Source: Corallium rubrum
Lineage: Eukaryota; Cnidaria; Anthozoa; Scleralcyonacea; Coralliidae
DNA: 64,000 bases
Direction of reading: 5' to 3'
Assembly: GCA_964035015.1 (NCBI GenBank)
Contig: OZ036010.1
Span: 7,508,173 to 7,572,172 of the forward strand
In this document: positions 1 through 26,643 of the stretch, piece by piece
Position numbering within the stretch: the first letter of the stretch is position 1
Layout: each line of letters begins with the position of its first letter
The notes under the pieces: model-generated
Database searches by the model: none
The model's input: only the letters and a program-made list of their open reading frames with translations
Told to the model about the DNA's origin: nothing
Translations under genes and position numbers: made by a program

Positions 1-343
1 GCTAAACGTTTGCGCATGCGTGAATTCGCTGAGTAAACATTGCAAGAGAAGTGGGAACTAGCCGTGGCAACAACAACCAGACAGTGAAGACTAAGTAAGA
101 CTCGACTATTCATTTGTGTTTTATAAAAAGGGTAAAGAAAATTACGAAGGGGTAATTTCAGAATATGTTACAATATTGACAAGGAAGCCATGCACAAATT
201 ACCTACCTTATCTTTTTGGTAGTATGCTTATAATTTTAACTTTTGTGTCGGACTCTTGGACAAGTCCAAATATTTCAGTGTTTTCCCGCTCTTTTTCTGA
301 GGACGAGCTCGGACGTCGCACATGAGCAAAACGTTTGGCAGCG
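1..343. other. No recognised feature
   Basis: I see no convincing exon or repeat here. A signal-peptide exon of the VWA gene was looked for and not found. Confidence 0.4.
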
Positions 344-656
344 GTGTTGCTTATATAATGATTGGGGATTTTACATATTTAGGATATTTGGAACCCTCTG
401 AGAAGATTTGTAATATGTCTTCCCTTTCTAAAATGTCATCTTCATGGACTTTTTCGCCGTTAAAGTTGACGGAAGTGACGTGTACGCAGGAATCTGAAAA
501 GTGGTTTTTATATAGACAAATTCCTGCGTCCAAATTTAACAGGGAAAAAGTCCATGAAGATGAAATTTTAGAAAAGGAAGATATATGACAAATCTTCTCA
601 GAAGGTTCGAAATATCCTAAATATGTAAAATCCCCAATCATGATAGAAGCACTTTA
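344..656. repeat. Palindromic MITE, family TAAAGTGC
   Basis: Two arms of about 130-140 bases are inverted copies: GATTGGGGATTTTACATAT on the left pairs with ATATGTAAAATCCCCAATC on the right. The right end reads GCACTTTAA. The same family occurs at 43119-43453. There is no coding capacity; the open frames on both strands are caused by the palindrome. Confidence 0.8.
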
Positions 657-990
657 AATGGGGAAAATTAGAGTAGTGAAAAGGGAAATAGAACAAAGTG
701 AAAAGGTAGTCAACTGCTGAGATTATAGTTTTAATGACGAAATACTAGCTAACGTTCCGAGTGGAACCCTCGCTGTCGTTTATCAGTTTCAACTTCCACA
801 TTTTACTCCGGTAAAGGTCAGTTGACTGTATGAGCCACAGGATAATGCTAAAATAAAGAGATTTTGAGTGGAACGCCAAAAAGAAAACGTTGTTTGAACA
901 CGAGCAAATTTTCCACTGATTACTGTAAATATGGCGGATTCAACATTTGTATAGCATAATAAAAGTAGCGTGCTGCGTAGGCAGTGTAGA

Positions 991-1178
991 AACAACAATC
1001 GAAATATAGTAAGGTTAGACATACTACCGAAACAGAGAACGTAGGAGTCTAACGTTTCGAGTGAAGGCCCTTCGTCAGAACAACGTTTCTCTCTGACGAA
1101 GGGCCTTCGCTCGAAACGTTAGACTCCTACGTTCTCTGTTTCGGCAGTATATCTAACCTTACTATGTTTCGTTTGTGT
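991..1178. repeat. Palindromic element with two opposed hammerhead-like motifs
   Basis: Left and right arms are inverted copies around 1080 (ATAGTAAGGTTAGA... on the left, TCTAACCTTACTAT on the right). Each arm contains CUGACGA, a stem and GAAACGUU. Related copies lie at 47165-47287 and 54733-55045. Confidence 0.7.
1093..1121 (+). ncRNA. Hammerhead-like ribozyme motif, type B
   Basis: CTGACGA at 1093-1099 is followed by an extra A, a GGGC/GCTC stem II with one G-U pair, GAAA at 1113-1116 and CGTT, then AGA which can pair with TCT before the core. Stem III could only be the self-complementary ACGT, as in dimer-type hammerheads. A second copy lies on the minus strand at 1055-1078. Confidence 0.4.
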
Positions 1179-1295
1179 AGCATACCTACCTTCATAATTC
1201 TAATTTCAGTTTAATTATCTTTTGATATGTTTCTCAACTCCCAAATGATCATGAAAAGTTTGTTGATTTTATGAGCTACACCATACTGCTAAAAT

Positions 1296-1758
1296 AAGGG
1301 CTTGTTTATATGGAGGCGAGTTACTCGGCACCTGGCGAGTTCCCGGTCGGTAGAACAAACATTGTTTTTTCCCACCGCAGTGTCTACATGATACAGACGA
1401 GTAACTCACCTTGGCGAGAACTCGGCACTGGCAGCCGGGATCTTGGCAAGGCGGGATAAACATTTCCCCATATAAACACTTTTACCCGGGTAACTCGGCA
1501 TAGCGGGATGAATTTTCTATATTCGTTGTTTATGTCACTTTTGTTGATGCTAATTATCTCAAATATTACAACTTGCCAGGTAACTCGCTTCCATATAAAC
1601 AGAACGTAAAGTTTATCCGGGCAAACCGGTGTAACAGGACCAGATGCCTCCCCTTCAGAATGCCCCCCGGGACATTTGGTCCTAGTGCCAGATGCCCCGG
1701 GGGGCATTCTGAAGGGGGGCATCTGGACCTGTTACACCGGCTCCAAATAAACAGGCCC
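1296..1758. repeat. Dispersed repeat with an inserted hairpin
   Basis: The segment matches 56408-56735 over almost its full length (shared ATATGGAGGCGAGTTAC, CGAGTAACTCACC, GGGATAAACATTT and so on). It differs by an extra perfect hairpin at 1626-1740. Confidence 0.75.
1626..1740. repeat. GC-rich perfect hairpin
   Basis: Arms of about 43 bases begin with CCGGTGTAACAGG and end with CCTGTTACACCGG. The other copy of the host repeat at 56.7 kb lacks this piece, so it is probably a small inserted element. Confidence 0.7.
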
Positions 1759-2115
1759 TGAGAAGGTTTTGAGTGGTACGCCAAAAAGTTCTAGGGTTTT
1801 GAGCATTCACCGAAAATACTACCCTGCGAGTCAGAGCCCCTTTCCGACCTACACAGCCTTCGGGGGAAAGTGGGCACTGCCAACAAACTCGATGTTTCTT
1901 TTCGAGCATGCGTGAACGGTTGCCAAGACACTATTTTGGGCCCAGGCTCTAACGCGTTACTTGCTATTTTCCTGCTTGTGGGTGCTCATAAACTAGAACT
2001 TGTTTGACCAGTTCAAACCTGACTGTCTCGCTCAAACTTGGGGTACGAAAATATACGTGAAATAAAAAAAATTCTCTTCTTAATTCATATTTTCCCGATT
2101 TTTTCCAATTTCCAG

Positions 2116-16248
<14,133 letters not shown>

Positions 16249-16285
16249 AACCTTAAATTATCAGAAAGTCTGAGCATTCAAATAG

Positions 16286-16291
16286 AATAAA
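16286..16291 (+). promoter_or_regulatory. Polyadenylation signal of the VWA gene
   Basis: AATAAA lies 38 bases after the stop codon. It is the nearest canonical signal downstream of the terminal exon, so the 3' UTR would be very short. Confidence 0.5.
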
Positions 16292-16676
16292 AACGACAGA
16301 TATTGAGCGCGAAAGCCGCGACCAGAATTGACTTGTATAGTGTAGTGTAGTCTGTAGAATAGAGGAACGAAAATGCTCGATTTATTTAGCGTCGCGTCAA
16401 AAAAAAGCGCACTTTCCATATGAGAGAATTTTCTTTGCGACCATAAAACCAGTTCTCGTTGGATTGGATTATGAAATAACCATAATTATAAAATAACTCT
16501 TTGATTGGCCCTATGGCCGTGTTTATAGAAGAGTATATAAACACGAAATTCTCCCTCGCCTTTATGAAATTGTTTAAAGTGCCAGTGAAAGAACACTTAA
16601 AATGACAGAGTAACATCTTTTGCAGGTTTTTTGTTTCGTTTTTAGAATATTTAAGTTTATCTAATATGCATATTAA

Positions 16677-17140
16677 AGTGCTTATGGAGCGAAAATAAAG
16701 TTTTGTCTTATTTATAAAATGATAGAGTAACATCTTTTGCAGTTTTTCGTTTCCTTGCTTCGTTGATGAGATATTTCAGTTTGTTTGAAATGTAAATTAA
16801 CCATCTTGACGTCACACGTGCATGAGTTATCGGAGAATGTTATATATTTTTGCTATTATCAAATATAATCACTTGAAAATTCTACATGTTTGGTGTTGTG
16901 GTATAAACACATCAACATGCTTCCTTCAAATTAATTTAGTTTGATAATAGCAACGATGTATGACCTTTTCCGTTAACTTATTATGACCATGTGAGTCAAG
17001 ATGTAATTTGCATTTTAAACAAACTGAAGTATCTCAAAAACGAAGCAAGGAAACGAAAAACGGCAAAAGATGTTACTTTGTCATTTTAAGTGTTCTTTCA
17101 AATAAGACAAACTTAATTTTCGCTTCATAGACACTTTAAT
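16677..17140. repeat. Palindromic MITE, TTAAAGTG family
   Basis: Left end TTAAAGTGCTTATGGAGCG and right end CGCTTCATAGACACTTTAA are inverted, with GTAACATCTTTTGCAG and GCAAAAGATGTTAC further in. It begins about 390 bases after the VWA gene's poly(A) signal. Confidence 0.75.
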
Positions 17141-17144
17141 TAAA

Positions 17145-17480
17145 CTTTTTGACATCGCACGTGCATGAGTTATCAAAGAAGGTTATATATCTTGGCTATT
17201 ATCAAGTATAATGACTTGAAAATATAACTGTTTGGTGTTGTGGTAGAAACGCATCTACATGTTCCTTCGAATTCATTTGGTTTGATAATAGCGACGATAA
17301 TCTCACCTTCTCCGATAACTCATTATGCACATGTGAAGTCAAGATGTTTAATTTACATATCAAACAAACTGTGAAATTTCTCAAAAACGAAGCAAAGAAA
17401 CGAAAAACTGTAAAAGATGTTACTTTGTCATTCTAGAAGTGTTCTTTCAAATAAGACAAACTTTATTTTCGTTCACAGAC
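17145..17480. repeat. Second TTAAAGTG-family MITE copy, abutting the first
   Basis: The segment repeats the inner and right part of 16677-17140 (GACATCGCACGTGCATGAGT, AAAACGAAGCAAAGAAACG, GATGTTACTTTGTCATT) but lacks the left end. Confidence 0.65.
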
Positions 17481-17664
17481 ACAAATAATTAAATTTTCAA
17501 TTTTGGCCTTGATGTTGTTTTATAAAAAAATATAAAATGATTTTCATTTCATTATTTCAAAACCAGTTTTCATTTCTTACTCCTAAATAAGCGCCGCCTT
17601 TGATTAAACACCGTACTATACAGTTGTATTGCAATTCTGGATAAACGACGAAGCGTTAAATCGA

Positions 17665-17905
17665 ACATTTATACAACACAGTCATAAATGTAAGTATATA
17701 CTACTTACAGAATGGTGCCAATGTTTTTTGTTGCAGTATGGCAATGAATTTACCTAACTAACTCTTTCTCTATACTCTGGGTCCTAAAAATATTGAATGT
17801 TATCCATCAGTCTCTCGACCGTTTATACAACAGTCGTAAATGTAATCATATACTACTTACAGAATGGTGCCAAAGTTTCTTGTTGCAGTAAACAGTTTAA
17901 TTTAC

Positions 17906-17963
<58 letters not shown>

Positions 17964-18165
17964 CTTTCTCTATACTCTGGTTCCTAAAAATATTGAATGT
18001 TATCCATCAGTCTCTCGACCGTTTTAAAACAGTCATAAATGTAATCATATACTCCTTACAGAATGGTGCCAACGTTTCTTGTTGCAGTAAACAGTTTAAT
18101 TTACCTAACTCTTTCTCTATACTCTGGGTGCTCAAAATATTGGATATTATCCATCAGTCTCTCTT
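17665..18165. repeat. About 180-base tandem repeat, three copies
   Basis: The unit contains TACAGAATGGTGCCAA, CTTTCTCTATACTCTGG and TTATCCATCAGTCTCTC. The second copy has expanded a TAAC tetranucleotide run at 17900-17963. Confidence 0.8.
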
Positions 18166-18689
18166 TATTTCTCTATCTCAGTGCTATAACTATGACTTGT
18201 AAAGCATGGGGTAAAGAAATGGCCATTTTTTAGTAGCCATATAAGTGAATAAAATATAACACCAAATGTTTCTGTTCGCTAGATGTCATTTTACTCTAAT
18301 GAAGGGCTCCACACGAAACGTCTATTTCGTTATCAAAACCGCTAATCTCGGTAGTGTACCACCTCTTCACTTAGCTTAATTCAAAATACTGTAGCTTTGA
18401 CCATTAGCAGTTACCATACAGTCGGCGTGTTTCTCTCTTGTCTTGGACGATGCAACGTCATTACTCGGTAATCATCGCCGAAGATTCGAAAAATGCTCGT
18501 ATGGTCAATGGAAATTTAAGTATGCATGAGAACTGGCAATCAAAATATGTCGCATAAGTGATTTTTGACATAACGCAAGGGTTTTTAAGAATTTCAAAGC
18601 ATTGCTTATTTTAAATATAATGTTCTGCATTAATCATTCATGTCTGTCTCGTACGTACTGTATTTAGTGTTGCGCGCTTCTTCGTGTCA

Positions 18690-18766
18690 GGAAACACAAC
18701 TGGTAATTGCACATTGCATTGTTATATTACCTTGTGTTTCTTGACACGAAGAACGGGTGGACACAT
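18690..18766. repeat. Hairpin CTTCTTCGTGTCAGGAAACA
   Basis: CTTCGTGTCAGGAAACAC pairs with GTGTTTCTTGACACGAAG about 45 bases later. Confidence 0.6.
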
Positions 18767-18934
18767 GCATGCGTAGCGTGTCTATTTTTTCACATTCTAT
18801 AAGATAGAGGGGGCTTTATACAGGGACTGTATGACGCGCACACGAAAGACGACGATTCGTTCCATCACTTCTATATCGCATAGAACTTGTTAATGACGAC
18901 TTGAAGTTTCAGTTGTTTTTGCTGTACAAGCTGT

Positions 18935-19225
18935 AGCTCCAGGCGCGACTCCAACCGACAACCTTCCGATAGCCTGCGCTGCAGACATCCAAACCCGGTT
19001 TGTCAGACCTGGTTTGGATGTCTGCGGCGCAGGCTACTTTCCAAATGCTAGCCATATCTATAACTGGGAACGAGTCAAACTGGACGCGTGTGTCACAAGT
19101 ACTTTTTAGACTCCAAGTCGCATTGTGTCAGTTAATTTTCAGTTAAGTTTAACCGTCCAGCTAGTACTCGGAAGGTTGTGGGTTCCGGTCCCATCTGGAG
19201 CTTGGACTTTCTGAGTTTAACCACT
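18935..19225. repeat. Inverted pair of tRNA-like repeat fragments with an inner hairpin
   Basis: GAAGGTTGTGGGTTCCGGTC (19171 onward) resembles a Pol III box B region; an inverted relative lies at 18938-18970. Between them is a hairpin at 18971-19036 (GCAGACATCCAAACC and GGTTTGGATGTCTGC). The + copy matches 24780-24950. A tRNA-derived SINE is possible. Confidence 0.45.
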
Positions 19226-19356
19226 TAGTGTGAAATAATCTGGTGTGAGAGTAAAATAAAAACGACCGCCTTTGGCCGGCTCAGCCAGGAATGGTTAACC
19301 ACAATGATCATAAAACATTTTCTAAAGACAGTGCCGATTATAGCAGACTATGTCTA

Positions 19357-19790
19357 CGGCCCTGTTCACACGAAGCGGATTGAGTGTTTAACTTGAACAG
19401 TTCAAGTCAAATCTCCCATGTTCTTTCCCCTTGTTGTGTTTACATGAAGAAGATTGAAAGTTTTCGATCTGATCGAAACGAATGGCTGAAGTCAATCCAC
19501 GCAGTGGAGGGGATTGACTTGATATTCAAGCTTGAACGACTTGAATGTCTCCAATCTGATTCATGTAAACGGAAAAAAAAAAAAATGACTTGATACGCAT
19601 GAGTGAAGTTGGTGCGTGTCGTGCTAAATGGAAGATAATTGAGGGAAGCACAGAAAATAGTGTTCCAAAACCGAAAACAATGTTCCAAGCAGATCGGATT
19701 CCCCATGTTATAAACATGTGCCTGGATTGACGTTTTTCGATTGGACTGTCATCGATTGGACTGTCACGCTTCATGTAAACAGGGCCTAAG
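19357..19790. repeat. MITE with CCCTGTTCACACGAAGC-type ends
   Basis: GGCCCTGTTCACACGAAGC at the left pairs with GCTTCATGTAAACAGGGCC at the right. Inner words GATTGACTTGA and CAATCTGATTC are also partly inverted. There is no convincing coding frame. Confidence 0.6.
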
Positions 19791-22500
19791 CCAATAAGCT
19801 TATTACTCGGGCTACCTGTGGTAGCCGAGTCTAGGTTTCGCGATTTTCCTTAGCTTTTTTTGCGACGCGTTATTAGTCCTCTGGCGGCCACTGGCGATAT
19901 TGACCAATAAGCTTTGCGAAACTGAGGCATGTGACTTATGGCCTTTTACAAAAACTTGCCAGGATCTGTTGAAGTAAAGGTAAGCTGTTTACGTAACTCG
20001 TAAGCTTATTTAGATAGCCGTTGTCTAAATTTAGTTTATAGAACAAAGTTTTTATACCATGTTTAAACGATTTTGTTTGAGCAGTTTGAAATCGCTTATC
20101 CGTGTATGAATTAAACATTTTGAAAAGTTGTTGAACACAATAGGCGAGTTCCAGGGTGTTGCGCGCGCATCATTTTTCAAAAAAACTGGCAAGCTCCACT
20201 CAAAGTAAACATACTGTTTAAAATAAACAAAGTGTAGATACAGTTTCTGGATATAAAACATTGTTATTCTGCTGTTGTTGGCTCGCTAGCAAGTCTGTTT
20301 GCCATGCCTTACTTTGTGGGGAGCCCGCCAAGAGCCCGCCAATTTCTTTCCAAAACGATGCGCACGCAACACCCTGAAACTCGTCTATTAACTTAAGCTC
20401 ATTTGGATAACCATAGTCACATAGACATGGATACATGTAAACAAATCTCTTAAAAATTGACATTGTGATTACTATACTGGTATAGCTTCATGGGTTTGTT
20501 CATGTAATGACTCATGTAATCACTCAAGATTTTGAGCCTTGGACCCTTAGGGTTGTCCACATTATGTCAACATAATTTTGAGCATAATAGTGAGGCAAAA
20601 GTATAGTTCCACTCTTTGTGTTCTTGAAAAAACGTTTGACAAAACTGTATTAAAGATGGATTCCCACACAAGACACCAGTCTGGGGACCAAGGACCTGGC
20701 CAAGGCACAGCACTTTCTCGATACATAACATGCACAATGCAAACCATAACCCACAACCACTTTGGTTGTACATATACTGTATCGAGAAAGAGCCCTAGGC
20801 ACCTCATTTTAAGACCATTCCTGGTTACAATGATGTCCAGACATACATCGCTTCCAGTATATCCAGTTCTAGATGGCTACTCGTACAAGTTTTAATGCTT
20901 CAGTGTCAGCTGCCTCCTGTGTTTACTGTCATCTACTAATTCATTTTACCTGTCTTTATGCTAATCATAATGGAGCATAATAGATAGTGATGCTACAGTA
21001 TTTGAACAAGGTTTAAAACACATGTTCTCTTTAGTTCATCCACGTGATATTTGATTGAAATTCCACTTTTATACCCCAGGCTAAATTACTGTAACTGTCA
21101 CGAACCCATACCCAGGGTCTTTATTACTTGCCGTGTATGTACCTAACATGTAGAATTAGTGGGTCAATCCCTTTTTATCTGCCACCATCATCAACTTTGG
21201 CTGATACTCATGAAAATCTTGGACCATGGCTCTATTTTCTCTTATACAGTACTTTTTTTGCTAATTTTTGTTTTATAATCTGTAGATCCAGGCCCAGAGC
21301 CAGGTTTGACAATCACTACCTGTCGTGATCAGTGCTGGTAAAATCTGATGTTTCTGATATATTTCTGGAAGATAAATCTAAAAACCTGGAAGTTAAATTT
21401 ACTGTCACAGCTGTCAGCATGTACACAGAATGTTGGTGGAGTCACATTGTTATCATGCATGTACTGTATATCAATACTATAGAACAATCATGCTGTCCTT
21501 TCATTGAACATTGTTTACACTGATGGTCTGCAAACTATGGTCACAACCCAAAAGCAGGGTCGAACGACTTAGTTTTTCAGCATTTGCCGACAAACATTGG
21601 TCAAGTTAACCCAGTTGTCTGTTACACAATGTTAGTAGACATGAAATCCCCAAATGCAAAAGTATTTTTTGTTCACTACTTTCACAAGTTCATGTAATTA
21701 TAGTAAATGGTTACATATGTACAACAAATAATGTACTAAATTTATCATGAAATCAATCATGGCACAATGCTTGAAATTGTGCAGTGGGTCATCAGCCTAA
21801 AAGTTTGTGGACTGTTGGTCTACACATACAAATAGCTCAGCAAAAACAATTTCAACAACTTTCTAATCACTAATTAATGCTGTAATTAGTAGTCAGTGCT
21901 TGCGACATCAATAACTTTTTTTTGGAAATCAATGTTTAAAATGTTCTTCATCCCAACCTGTAACATACTCTCTTCTAAACCTTACTGCTACTGACCTTAA
22001 TCACTTAATCTATTGTATTTGTTTACATGATTATCCTGAATTGTGAAGTGGTCTAGAATTCCAGATAATCCTGAATATTAAAGAAATGAAACCCAACCCA
22101 ACCCTGACCCCCACCTCACAGCAACCCTAAATGTAACCACAACCCCCCAGGGAGAAAGTTCCACCTCTCAGACCCTGACCACAACACCACTACTGTTTTT
22201 TGTTACATGTATATGCTTTTAGTTTAACATCCCACATGTGGGACAGAGAAGTCCCCTAGGCATCTGGATCACCCTGAATTCTAGACACTTTAAATTGACA
22301 ATTCAGGATAGTCCTGCACCACATTCAGCGTTCGATCTGATCTTCCTCAGCCCACTCCCACCTCTTTGCTCATGCGTTATAGAGACCTATGCACTTTCCA
22401 GTAGCCCGAGTGCACACCTGATCCAGGTGTCTTGTTATAGATAACTTTCACGAAGTTTTTTTTTCTTTAACTCGACATCGATCGTTCCCGAAATCCCATA
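19790..22500. other. No supported gene
   Basis: I see scattered short inverted words (for example TTTCTCGATACA and TGTATCGAGAAA at 20717 and 20776) and ordinary AT-rich sequence. No exon with good splice sites and a recognisable product was found. Confidence 0.4.
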
Positions 22501-22804
22501 AGCCATTTCCGATGGCGTTACCGATATATATATATACGATATATAGTTTCAGAAAAAAGGCGCGGATTATGTACTAATAAGCTTCAAATTCTGATTAGCT
22601 CTGCCAGTTTCGCTTTTAGTGGGCTACTAGTATGGGCTACTAGCCAAGTTGCGAAATTGAATTCTGTTTAGTGGTAGACCAAAAGAGGAAATTTTAAAAT
22701 AGAATTATATTTATTTAGCATGACTTCGTTTCTAATATCCAGTAAACCATGACCATGCAAATTACACCCCACTAGCTTCCTGACGTAATGACGTTGCGCA
22801 AACA

Positions 22805-23690
22805 ATATAAGCCCACGGCCAAAATTTAAGCGGGATCTGAGCCACATCTGACTTTAAAACAGATCGGGGTAAATTAATCGCAATTAGGCCAAATAAAAAA
22901 GTATCCCGGTTTCTCATCAGCGCCCGAAAATCGCGCCGCATTTTCATATTTTTTTTTTTTAAATATATTCAATAATTTATTTTATAAATATATTAAAAAA
23001 TTAGTTTGGCTTCCATTTGGTGGAGGATTTATTGGAACAACAGGGATACTATCCCATTTGCCAGGGCTGTATGGCAGCTAAAAAAGGGTCTTGTCAGCTG
23101 ACGGACCAAAACATTTCAAGCCAAAAACAAAGACTCTGTTTTATATCGAACTGGTTTATATTATATTTAGTTCCGTTTTACATTTTATATCCGTTTTTAA
23201 GTTGGGAATAAAATTTAATAAGGAGAAATAAAAAAAAAAAAAGCGCATGCCTCATTTACTTTTTGAATAAGTTCTGATGAGAAACCGGGATATTTTTTTA
23301 TTTGGCCTTAGTTTGCACTGCACCTCAAGGAGGTGCATTAAACTGAGCACGATCAGTTATAATACGGTGTTATTAATACGATAAAATGCATTTCTTTGCC
23401 CTGCTGTAGAAGCTTCCATCTCGCTATTCTTTGTTCCTTTGTTTGTTTGTTTCTTTCTTTCTTTTGCTATTACTCTTTCTCGTCTACCGATGTCTTCCGT
23501 TGTTCTTTAACGCCCGCTACCATACGAAGCTTCCAAAACCAAAAATATAGCTCGTCCGCCATGTTGAATAATGATGTACGTGTTTTAGTAAGGGGTTATT
23601 AAATGACCGTGTAAACGCACCAATGTGGCGCATTTTAAGCCGCTTAACTTAAGCGTGCTTAAATTTTGGCCGTGTAAACAGGGCTATAGT
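22805..23690. repeat. TIR-type element with nested inverted repeats
   Basis: CGGCCAAAATTTAAG near 22818 pairs with CTTAAATTTTGGCCG near 23660, and GTATCCCGGTTTCTCATCAG near 22902 pairs with CTGATGAGAAACCGGGATA near 23276. No transposase frame is seen. Confidence 0.5.
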
Positions 23691-24400
23691 TTCTGGAAAA
23701 TAGCACGATTAGGCCGTTTATGGGCATTTAACTTACTTATCAAATTCTAAGTTACGTAAGTGTACATATTAAATAAATACTTTGTTCAAGAGTCGTAGGA
23801 AAGCTTAGATAAGATCATTTTAAGTCAGAATTTGAGCCACTAGTGTTTTATTAATCAATAGTTTAACAGATTAAATCGAGGATTAGAAAAATATTCATTT
23901 CTTTTGAATTTTCCTATGAATTATAAAGATTATAAAGATTATTCATAATATTTCAAAAGCATTAATAATTCATGAGGAAAACACAAAGGAAATCAGTACC
24001 ATGTCCGTGGTTTTATATTTAATAAAAATCCTGATTTACAAGATTTTACATGCACAAACTTTAGCTTTGATTTTCTCGGCTTAGACAACGTTGTTTTTCA
24101 AAATAACTACGTCACTGAACTTACCAAATAGGTCATTATTCTGAAGCTGATGAAACACTGCTTCTCATGCTATAAATATTACGTAAACTCTGATGAGTGG
24201 TTAACCACAATGATCATTAAACATTCTCGGATTACGAGCTTGCTGCTGTGCGAATAAGCTTATTCATAGGTAACTCGGATTAGCTCTTTCAGTTTCGTTT
24301 TAAGTTTATAATAGACTATTAGCCAAGTTGTACAACTTAATTCTCTAGAAGGAAATGTCAAAATGGAATTATATTTCTTCAATGGCATGTTGTAAAACGC

Positions 24401-24530
24401 GGACTGGACTGGACTGGACTGGACTGGACTGGACTGGACTGGACTGGACTGGACTGGACTGGACTGGACTGGACTGGACTGGACTGGACTGGACTGGACT
24501 GGACTGGACTGGACTGGACTGGACTGGACT
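24401..24530. repeat. (GGACT)n minisatellite
   Basis: About 26 copies of the pentamer GGACT, followed by three to four copies of a 22-base unit around GTAAAACGCGGACTCG (24530-24630). Confidence 0.95.
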
Positions 24531-24779
24531 CGTAAAACGCGGACTGGACTGGACTTGTAAAACGCGGACTCGAAAATCTGTAAAACGCGGACTCGAAAAT
24601 CTGTAAAACGCGGACTCGAAAATCTGTAAAACGCGATTTGATTTCGTTCCGGAAATCCAGAATAAGCCACTTCGAACTCCACTCCACTTCCTGACGTTTC
24701 TGGAAAACAGCGCTAATAAGCTACTTCAGTATACAGGAAACTACGACAGAAAAGCCGTGTGTTAATACGGTGTCTATAC

Positions 24780-24950
24780 CTGGGCACGAGTCCAAATCGG
24801 ACGCGTGTGTCAGAAGTACTTTAGTTTACGCTACAAATTGCATTGTGTCAGTTAATTTTCAGTTAAGTTAGCGTACAGCTATAGTACTTGGAAGGTTGTA
24901 GGTTCGAGTCCCATCTGGAACTCGGACTTTCTGAGTCTAACCACTTACGA
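24780..24950 (+). repeat. tRNA-like dispersed repeat
   Basis: GAAGGTTGTAGGTTCGAGTC contains a good Pol III box B (GGTTCGAGTCC). The flanks match 19065-19225. No clean cloverleaf can be drawn, so this is more likely a SINE fragment than a tRNA gene. Confidence 0.45.
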
Positions 24951-25512
24951 CGGCTTGTACAACAGAAACAACTAGAGCTTTAGCAACTTCAAACCGAAAA
25001 TACTTTACTAATTGTGAAGGACTTGTTAACCAATTTGCGTCTAAACTAAAAGCTGATGGTTGCGGATTAGACAGTGTGAAATAATCTGGTGTGAGACTAA
25101 AATAAAAAGATACCGCCTTTGACCGGCTCTGGCAGGAATAACCATTCCTGCCTGAGCTGGTCAAAGGTTAACCACAAGTATTAATCATAAAAATTATCTG
25201 TTTTACAATATGAACGGCCTTGAGTTGTATCAGATATACAACTGACTCGAGCTGAAGGCGAAAGGTTGTATGTCCGCATGGATGTAAACGTTCAATAAAT
25301 AATCTCAAAGATAGGAATGATTTTTTATGAGAGAATCAAATGAAAAGTTCATGTAAATGAGCAGGAATTTGCGTCAGATATACGGCAACTACTGATTAAA
25401 CATTCATTTCTTTCGTGTTTTTTTTGCCATGAATTAATGATATTCCAACCAAATTACCAATATACTAAAATACAACTAATACAGTGTGACTACAAATATA
25501 GTGGGAGTAATG

Positions 25513-26400
25513 TTAAAGGACATTGGCATTAAAAATGAAGTTTGTCAAATTTGAAAGAACTCGTAAAATTGTAATAGAAGATCTTTTGCAACTTTTTTGT
25601 ATCTTTCTTCGTTTGTAAAATATTTCAGTTGTTCAGTTTGATATGTAAATTAGATGATCTCTGACGTCAAGAGCAGGGTACAGTATTTTCATACATTACA
25701 AAATCACTTACACCTCTATGATTGCTCATCATAAAATGTTTATTGTCACAAGGCGTTTTTATGTGCACATTTTATGAAATATTTGCACGCGAATAGAATT
25801 TTTATGTTTCCTCCCTGGCTGATTGTTTGTGTAATTGTGACGTGGCACATCCGAGCACTGTAGGGGGTCAAGGAAAGGCAATTGGGAGTACCCCCTCCAA
25901 GAACACAAGTCACGTGAGTGCTGGAAACGCGGGCATTTACTTCAGTTTCTCGGTGAATCAAGACGATTTTGTCTCCCACCTCCTCCCCTTGGTCCTCCTC
26001 GCATTGCCTGGATGTTGTGACAATTTTTGTTAAACATGTTGGCGTTTTTTGTAGCCCCCACCTTTACTGGGCCAGAAAAATTTGATGAATATTGTAAATA
26101 TCAGATTTGATTGACAAATTGATAATTGATTAAAGCGGCTATGGTTTTTCATAGCCATATCAAACAAACTGAAATATTTTAAAAACGAAGAAACGGATGC
26201 AAAAAAGTTGTAAAAAATCTTCTATTACAGGAAACGAGCATCAGAAAAAGCAGCACCCTTTATATAATTTATTGAATAGCCAGGGGGAAGCATAAAAATT
26301 ATTTTGTTAAACGAACTTAAAGATATAACTGATTTTACTAGGTGTGAAAATACTGTACCCTACTCCTGACGTCAGAGACCATATAATTTACATAATTTAA
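25513..26400. repeat. Large rearranged palindromic MITE
   Basis: AAAGGACATTGGCATTAAAA, CATCTCTGACGTCA-like and AGGGTACAGTATTTTCA in the left half have inverted partners at 26155-26365; the end piece GCCAATGTCCTTT appears at 26788. The right half is partly displaced by an AT-rich insert. Confidence 0.6.
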
Positions 26401-26577
26401 TTAATTAATTAATAATTAATAATAGTTAAATAACTATTAATAAAATAATTAATAATTATTAATTTAATTAATAATTTTTAAATTTAATTTTTAATCTCTT
26501 ATAATTTGACCGTTTGTAATTTAAATTGTTTTATCCCCTTTTGACCGTTTTTTATTCGCAATATGACACTATATTAT

Positions 26578-26612
<35 letters not shown>
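26395..26612. repeat. AT-rich stretch and (TA)n run
   Basis: ATTAATTA-type sequence at 26395-26500 is followed by a TA run at 26580-26611. Confidence 0.85.
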
Positions 26613-26613
<1 letters not shown>

Positions 26614-26643
26614 AGTATACCATTTGTAATTCTTTCATTCACT

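Noticed and set aside
18285-18330. Another hammerhead-like site (CTAATGAAGGGC...GAAACGTC)
   Set aside because: The core has A in place of the invariant G and no stem II can be drawn, so it is at best a decayed copy.
20562-20895. Overlapping frames of 80-105 codons
   Set aside because: No recognisable domain, no splice signals and no codon bias compared with the VWA exons.
24260-24687. Ser-Pro-Val-Gln repeat frame
   Set aside because: It is a reading of the (GGACT)n array.
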